Below, one piece after another: positions 4,472 to 8,043 of a stretch of 8,043 nucleotides of DNA (position 1 is the stretch's first letter; every line of letters begins with the position of its first letter). Source of the DNA: Lachnospiraceae bacterium. Lineage in GTDB: Bacteria; Bacillota; Clostridia; Lachnospirales; Lachnospiraceae. Both the position numbers and the translations under genes were made by a program. The notes under the pieces were generated by a model that was given only the letters and a program-made list of their open reading frames with translations, ran no database searches and was not told where the DNA came from. The stretch covers positions 1 through 8,043 of the forward strand of contig JAAWLS010000096.1 of NCBI GenBank assembly GCA_022798035.1, written 5' to 3'.

Positions 4472-6874
4472 TTATTTCTTAATCTTGCCGCTCAATTTTA
4501 CTTTGCTCCATGTGCCATACAAAGTTTCTTTGCCGTATTTTTTATAACTGCGCATCCTTACATAATACTTCTTTCCTGTCTTCAGCTTTGTGAAGGTATA
4601 AGAAGTCTTTGACAATTTCTTGGATTTCATATTTTTCTTGAATTTTTTATCTGTGCTCACCTGCACCTGATATCCTGATGCTCTCTTGTCTTTTCCCCAT
4701 TTTACTGTCAGCTTCCTGCCCTTTCCTGTTTGGGCTGACTTAACAGATGCCTTCTTGGGGCTGACCTTGACTGTCACTTTCTTGGAAGCTTTCCCCGCTT
4801 TAATGGTAATGGTGGAAATTCCGGTATTTTTGATTGTCACCTTTCCAGTATTTTTATTCACAGCGGCAATCTTTGGTTTGGAGCTTGTAAAAGTCATCTT
4901 GCTCTTGGATGATGCATTGATTTTAAATGCCTTTGCGCCATATGCAACTTTATACACCGTTTTCTTACAGGTAATGGCTGGGGCCGCTTTTACAATCGTA
5001 AAGCTGGCCGTCTTGCTTCCCGTATAATTTTTCTTGCCAGTGACAGTTACCTTAGCTGTTCCTACTTTGACATTGCTGCTGTAGGAAACTGTATAATCTG
5101 TATTTAAAGTTAATGTTCTGCCGCCCAGCTTCACGGTTACAGATGGCGTCTTAGCTTTCCCGTCGTAAGTGTAACTTGTTTTAGCCAGTGTCACAGCAGC
5201 TTTGGAAATGTCAGTGCTGCTTTCCGAACTACCGCCTCCTCCCGGATGATTGCTGTCTCCTGAGTTATCTTCATTTCCTGGATTGCTGTCTCCTGCGTTA
5301 TCTCCGCTTCCTGGATGATTGCTGCCCCCTGGATTATCTTCATTTCCTGGATTGCTGCTGCCGTCATCAGGATTAGGGCTGACTGGCGGGACATAGTTAT
5401 AATGTATCGTCGCCTTTGATACTGCCGTCGCCGTATCGCTTAACTTGCTTACCCTGCTCCACTGAGCCTCGGTACTGGTAAAATAGATATCCTTCAGAGG
5501 ACAAGATGCAAATGCCATTCTTCCTATTGACGTCACGCTGTCTGGAATTACCACAGTACTCAATCGACCACTGGAAGCGAATGCTGATTCTCCTATGCTC
5601 TCCGCGCCCTGGGGAATCTCCACTCTGGTAAGCAAAAGGCAGTTTTGAAACATCCCGTTACTGATACAGTTTATACTTCTGGGCAGCCGCACGCTGGTCA
5701 GCCTATAGCATTGCATGAACATATTATCACCCAGGCTTACCTGCTTACTGCCAGGAGCAAATGTCACACTCTCTATCTTCTGACACTGAAAAAATGCAGC
5801 TGCGCCTACCTCGCCAATGCTGGCCGGCAATGCTATCGAGGTGAGGTTCCCGCAGGCCCGGAAAGCATTTTGACCAATTGTTTCCACGCCTTCGGCAATC
5901 GTCACTGAGCCAAGATTTGCACATTCCCGAAACGCATTGTCACCGATGGTTTTCACACTGGAAGGTATCGTCACGCCAATAATGGCGGACTTGTAAAACG
6001 CGTTGTTTCCAATTGTAGTCACAGTGGAGGGAATCTCCACGCTGAGAACGCCGCAGTTCCAAAAAGCGCAGGCGCCAATATTGGTAACGCCGTTTTCGAT
6101 AACAACCTTTCGGATTTGACTGCCGTTTTCACTCCAGGGCTGCTCTCCAGCGCTGTCAAAATTTGGCATAGCCCCCTTGCCAGAGATGCTCAGCGTACCC
6201 GCCTGGGTCAAATTCCAGGTAAGCCCTTCTCCCAAGTTCCCTCTTCCAATTGATACGTTAGCGCCTGGGTCATCCGGTGGAATGTAGTTTTCCGGATAGC
6301 GTGTGATATAATGGCTGGTACTGCTCATCACTTCTTCCTTCGATATTGCCCGTTCCCAGTGAACCTTACCACTGTTATTTCCTTCGGCAACAACCACGCC
6401 TGCGTTGCTTACTTCCAGCACAATCACAGTATGGGCGTCATTGTTTACTCTCAGAATATCTCCAACTTTTATATCCTCAAATCTAAATTTACCTGCAGCA
6501 TATATTCGGTTCGGCAGAGTGCCAAATGCCTCATCGCTGAGTACAAAGGCAAAAGCTACGCAGCCCGTAGCGCTGATGTTTTTCCCATCAATGGTTCCGC
6601 CTTTCCAATGATAACTCTTTGATGATGAATATGGCTCATAGTCAGTCCAGGTTGTTCCCTCTCTGTACCCATCCCGCTCTTTCAGAGCAATCATAGACTG
6701 GTAGACTCCTGTTGGGGACAGATTCCCACTATTACGCGCGGTCAGTTCCGATGCAAATTCCTCTGTAAGAACATCCTCCTGCTGCAAAAATTCTTCCTGC
6801 CATGCAAGCGCCGTTGACTGGGAGGAAAGACATAGACACAATGCTAAAGCAGCTGAAACAATTCTTTTTTTCAA
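4472..6874 (-). CDS. Secreted modular protein: NlpC/CHAP-like peptidase-like domain, BspA-type LRRs, Ig-like and Fn3-like tail
   Basis: 800-residue exported protein. Parts: signal peptide 1-24 (MKKR, hydrophobic core, ALA before W25); a papain-fold NlpC/CHAP-like domain (about 55-195) with candidate catalytic C105 (SATGCVAFAF) and H148 (NNDAHTVIVLEV) and polar EGNNSG at 164-169; an intermediate stretch (208-250, LTWNLTQAGTLSISGKG) typical ahead of such repeats; about eight to nine LRR_5/BspA repeats (about 250-465; IPSSVKTIGDNAFREC is typical); a Gly/Asn/Ser/Pro linker (497-553); an Ig-like module (about 558-628, YTYDGKAKTPSVTV); a BIG2-like module (about 632-706); and an Fn3-like Lys-rich module (about 707-798). 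There is no sortase motif or C-terminal TM, so it is released or held non-covalently, perhaps through the basic tail. Start is TTG 6874, set by AGGAGG 8 bases upstream. Known relatives include cell-wall hydrolases and adhesins; the substrate cannot be told from sequence. Confidence 0.9.
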   Translation of the reverse strand: MKKRIVSAALALCLCLSSQSTALAWQEEFLQQEDVLTEEFASELTARNSGNLSPTGVYQSMIALKERDGYREGTTWTDYEPYSSSKSYHWKGGTIDGKNISATGCVAFAFVLSDEAFGTLPNRIYAAGKFRFEDIKVGDILRVNNDAHTVIVLEVSNAGVVVAEGNNSGKVHWERAISKEEVMSSTSHYITRYPENYIPPDDPGANVSIGRGNLGEGLTWNLTQAGTLSISGKGAMPNFDSAGEQPWSENGSQIRKVVIENGVTNIGACAFWNCGVLSVEIPSTVTTIGNNAFYKSAIIGVTIPSSVKTIGDNAFRECANLGSVTIAEGVETIGQNAFRACGNLTSIALPASIGEVGAAAFFQCQKIESVTFAPGSKQVSLGDNMFMQCYRLTSVRLPRSINCISNGMFQNCLLLTRVEIPQGAESIGESAFASSGRLSTVVIPDSVTSIGRMAFASCPLKDIYFTSTEAQWSRVSKLSDTATAVSKATIHYNYVPPVSPNPDDGSSNPGNEDNPGGSNHPGSGDNAGDSNPGNEDNSGDSNHPGGGGSSESSTDISKAAVTLAKTSYTYDGKAKTPSVTVKLGGRTLTLNTDYTVSYSSNVKVGTAKVTVTGKKNYTGSKTASFTIVKAAPAITCKKTVYKVAYGAKAFKINASSKSKMTFTSSKPKIAAVNKNTGKVTIKNTGISTITIKAGKASKKVTVKVSPKKASVKSAQTGKGRKLTVKWGKDKRASGYQVQVSTDKKFKKNMKSKKLSKTSYTFTKLKTGKKYYVRMRSYKKYGKETLYGTWSKVKLSGKIKK
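5244..5357. repeat. 69-bp tandem duplication encoding the linker
   Basis: The 45 bases at 5244-5288 recur at 5313-5357 with about four differences, an exact 69-base (23-codon) offset. In the protein the units read SNPGNEDN..GGSNHPG and SNPGNEDNSGDSNHPG, each half itself an 11-12 residue sub-repeat. The repeat keeps frame and probably varies linker length between strains through slippage or recombination. Confidence 0.85.
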
Positions 6875-6882
6875 CTTCGTAA

Positions 6883-6888
6883 CCTCCT
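6883..6888 (-). promoter_or_regulatory. Ribosome binding site for the TTG start of the secreted protein
   Basis: AGGAGG, then TTACGAAG (8 bases), then TTG at 6874. No ATG or GTG in frame is equally well placed ahead of the signal peptide, so the TTG start is well supported. Confidence 0.85.
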
Positions 6889-6910
6889 AATTTCAGTTTT
6901 GGGAGAACTT

Positions 6911-6937
6911 TTGACAGATGATACTTCTCCTTATAAT
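6911..6937 (+). promoter_or_regulatory. Promoter-like sequence on the plus strand
   Basis: Perfect TTGACA (6911-6916) and TATAAT (6932-6937) but only a 15-base spacer, shorter than the usual 17. It lies inside the leader of the secreted-protein gene and points right, where no intact gene follows. It could be a relic of a lost divergent gene or a chance match. Confidence 0.3.
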
Positions 6938-6938
6938 A

Positions 6939-6967
6939 AACATATTTCTATTTTTCTGTTTTGTCAA
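6939..6967 (-). promoter_or_regulatory. Promoter of the secreted-protein gene
   Basis: On the minus strand a perfect TTGACA (6967-6962), a 17-base A-rich spacer and TATGTT (6944-6939). The start would be near 6932, giving a leader of about 58 bases. There is no BlaI-type operator here, so this gene is not part of the beta-lactam regulon by this criterion. Confidence 0.65.
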
Positions 6968-7173
6968 TAACTATCTTCATTTTGAAGAATCAAATAAATA
7001 TCTGCGCAGGCTGAGCAGTGTAATATGCCCCGCAGACGTCTATAAATCTGCCAATCTATGTCCGGCCAGCCATGGGCCCCATCCTCTTTGTCTCCAGATT
7101 CCCACTCAGCCGCACCGTGACGGTTCCCTGTCGGTAACGCTCCTTTCCACGTCTGTCTGTTTTAATTTGCCCT
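6968..7173. other. Gap without a recognisable gene
   Basis: Between the secreted-protein promoter and the first MATE remnant I see no ORF with a plausible start and RBS, no clear terminator and no RNA gene. One minus-strand frame is open for about 66 codons but has no start codon near its beginning and resembles nothing I know. Most likely decayed sequence. Confidence 0.5.
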
Positions 7174-7371
7174 TCAAAAATAATTGTATTGTTTTCGATG
7201 CCTGAATATCAGATATACCGTCATCCCAAACGTAAAAGGCTCCGCAAGCGGCACAGCAAGCCATACGCCTGTTACCTTTAAAAATTTCGACAATATCAAA
7301 AGAAACTATATTTTTAAATGGCTGATAGTATCGCCTCTCTTTTCAGTCGGCAGCAAGTTGGCCGCCGCATT
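7174..7371 (-). pseudogene. C-terminal remnant of a MATE-family transporter
   Basis: The final 43 codons (7305 to 7174) read FLLILSKFLKVTGVWLAVPL, then AEPFTFGMTVYLIFRHRKQY and a TGA. This matches the last two TM helices and basic tail of MATE (multidrug and toxin extrusion) proteins, where TGVWLAxPLAE is common. In the same frame a TAG (7306-7308) precedes it. The 21 codons before that (NAAANLLPTEKRGDTISHLK) resemble the preceding loop (AxNFFQATGKRxxATILSLL), after a TGA at 7372-7374. Everything upstream is gone. Two in-frame stops and loss of at least 85% of the gene mark it as dead. The tail match is good; the earlier part is weaker. Confidence 0.6.
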
Positions 7372-7403
7372 TCAAATCGGCTGCGCTAAGACGGCTCCCT
7401 CAC

Positions 7404-7824
7404 ATTAAAAAATCCTCTCCTGGGACCTCTATGACATTCATCAGCACAAAGGAAACCATGTCTGAGATTTTTAAAATCGGCATCCCCACATTGGTATCTC
7501 AGCTTTTACCCAGCGTTTCCATTTCTCTCACCAACAATGCTGCCGGCCGTTACGGAGATTCTGCCATTGCAGGCATGGGCGTTGTCACCCGCATTATCTC
7601 AATGGCAGCCTGTCCGTATTCGGGTTTATCAAAGGCTTTCAGCCTATTGCAGGCTACATCCCTTTGGATTTTATACAGTGTATTCTTCTCTCTTCCTTGC
7701 TTTGGGAAAAGGCAGAGAGAGCTTTCTTCTTGGGGCCTGCCGACAGGGAATTTGCTTTATCCCCCTTATCCTGCTTCTGCCGACAGTCTGGGGACTAAAT
7801 GGAATCATGTCTGCATCCTGGTAA
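7404..7824 (+). pseudogene. Decayed second half of a MATE-family multidrug efflux transporter
   Basis: Three pieces in three frames. Piece 1 (about 7404-7610): TMSEIFKIGIPTLVSQLLPS, then the LTNNAAGRYGDSAIAGMGVV stretch, the standard opening of the second MATE half. Piece 2 (7619 to about 7657): FGFIKGFQPIAGY, the G-QGFQPVAGYNYG region. Piece 3 (about 7660-7815): GFYTVYSSLFLALGKGRESF, then LLGACRQGICFIPLILLLPT and VWGLNGIMSA, near the end of the protein. The shift near 7610-7618 is a small indel. The join near 7655-7662 removes an estimated 65-75 codons. The N-terminal half (about 230 residues) and the last TM segments after MSA are missing, with only S-W-stop following. It cannot make a working antiporter. 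It lies back to back with the minus-strand MATE remnant at 7174 but is a different family member, since both carry C-terminal segments. Confidence 0.85.
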
Positions 7825-8043
7825 ATTGCTTAATTTGTTCAGCATTTCATACATCTGATTATTGCCAAATATATTGTTTTGCAGGGTAAGCGGCTTTCCC
7901 GCCTGTCTGCTTTCATGGTACAGCTTCATATAGGCATCTTTCGCCTGATAAAAACTGTCTTCCAACTCTTCTATTTCTTTTGCGGGCATTTCAGGAATAT
8001 TTCCCTGAAATACCTGCCCCTGAGCCGCTATTCTGGCACAGGA
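7795..8043 (-). CDS. Unrecognised protein, C-terminal 82 residues only
   Basis: Open minus-strand frame running in from the right edge to TAG at 7795-7797; an ATG at 7989 is internal, since the frame stays open to 8043. Visible sequence begins SCARIAAQGQVFQGNIPE and continues with a charged helical region (KEIEELEDSFYQAKDAYMKL) and a GKPLTLQNNIFGNNQMYEML motif. It is soluble in character, with no TM. I cannot name the family; Gln/Asn-rich proteins of this style occur on integrative elements of Clostridia, but that is only an impression. The last residues (about CRHDSI) are read from DNA that on the other strand encodes the MATE remnant (GLNGIMSA), so the native C-terminus has probably been replaced at a junction near 7813. 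Confidence 0.55.
   Translation of the reverse strand, partial: SCARIAAQGQVFQGNIPEMPAKEIEELEDSFYQAKDAYMKLYHESRQAGKPLTLQNNIFGNNQMYEMLNKLSNLPGCRHDSI

Noticed and set aside
5244..5357. CRISPR-like array
   Set aside because: Only two copies, contiguous and in frame with a coding linker; there are no spacers.
5188..5394. Repetitive Cys/Leu-rich and Gln-rich open frames over the linker
   Set aside because: They are artefacts of the 69-bp repeat in the secreted-protein gene read in other frames.
6918..7205. Plus-strand 95-codon open frame with a hydrophobic start
   Set aside because: The start lies inside the leader and promoter of the minus-strand gene, lacks an RBS, and the C-terminal half is antisense to the MATE stub.

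Overview
The window most resembles a low-to-mid GC Gram-positive anaerobe of the Clostridia, probably Lachnospiraceae. The signs are strong AGGAGG ribosome binding sites, sigma-A-like promoters, a BlaI/BlaR1-type beta-lactam response cluster, and a very large secreted protein with BspA-type leucine-rich repeats and Lys-rich Ig-like and Fn3-like tail domains. This placement is inferred from protein style; no marker gene is present.

Left part (1-4140): a beta-lactam-responsive cluster resembling mecI-mecR1-mecA. The 3' part of a BlaI/MecI repressor gene (cut by the window edge) overlaps by 8 bp the start of a BlaR1/MecR1 sensor-protease gene. The blaR1 gene is broken twice: an internal deletion of roughly 100 codons removes the region expected to carry TM2-TM3, and a 1-base deletion lies just after the metalloprotease domain. 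Convergent to it lies an intact 680-aa MecA/PBP2a-like class B penicillin-binding protein with an NTF2-like N-terminal domain. Its promoter region carries two BlaI-type TACA-N2-TGTA operators. One sits inside the spacer of a good -35/-10 pair, and the second is in the same phase inside a weaker, downstream promoter-like sequence. The layout implies that BlaI represses the PBP gene and that the normal de-repression relay (BlaR1) is lost.

Middle (4140-6967): a short unrecognised minus-strand ORF, a strong hairpin terminator, then an 800-aa secreted modular protein on the minus strand. Its order is signal peptide, NlpC/CHAP-like cysteine peptidase/amidase-like domain, LRR_5 repeats, Gly/Asn/Pro/Ser linker with a 69-bp duplication, Ig-like modules and an Fn3-like module. 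It starts at TTG and has its own promoter and RBS.

Right part (6968-8043): a gene graveyard. Two remnants of MATE-family multidrug transporters lie back to back. The minus-strand one has only a C-terminus and in-frame stops. The plus-strand one has only the second half, with one frameshift and one internal deletion. The plus-strand remnant is cut off abruptly at about 7814, where it meets the 3' end of an unrecognised minus-strand gene that runs out of the window. This looks like an old rearrangement or deletion junction. No rRNA, tRNA, CRISPR array, transposase or complete insertion sequence was seen.
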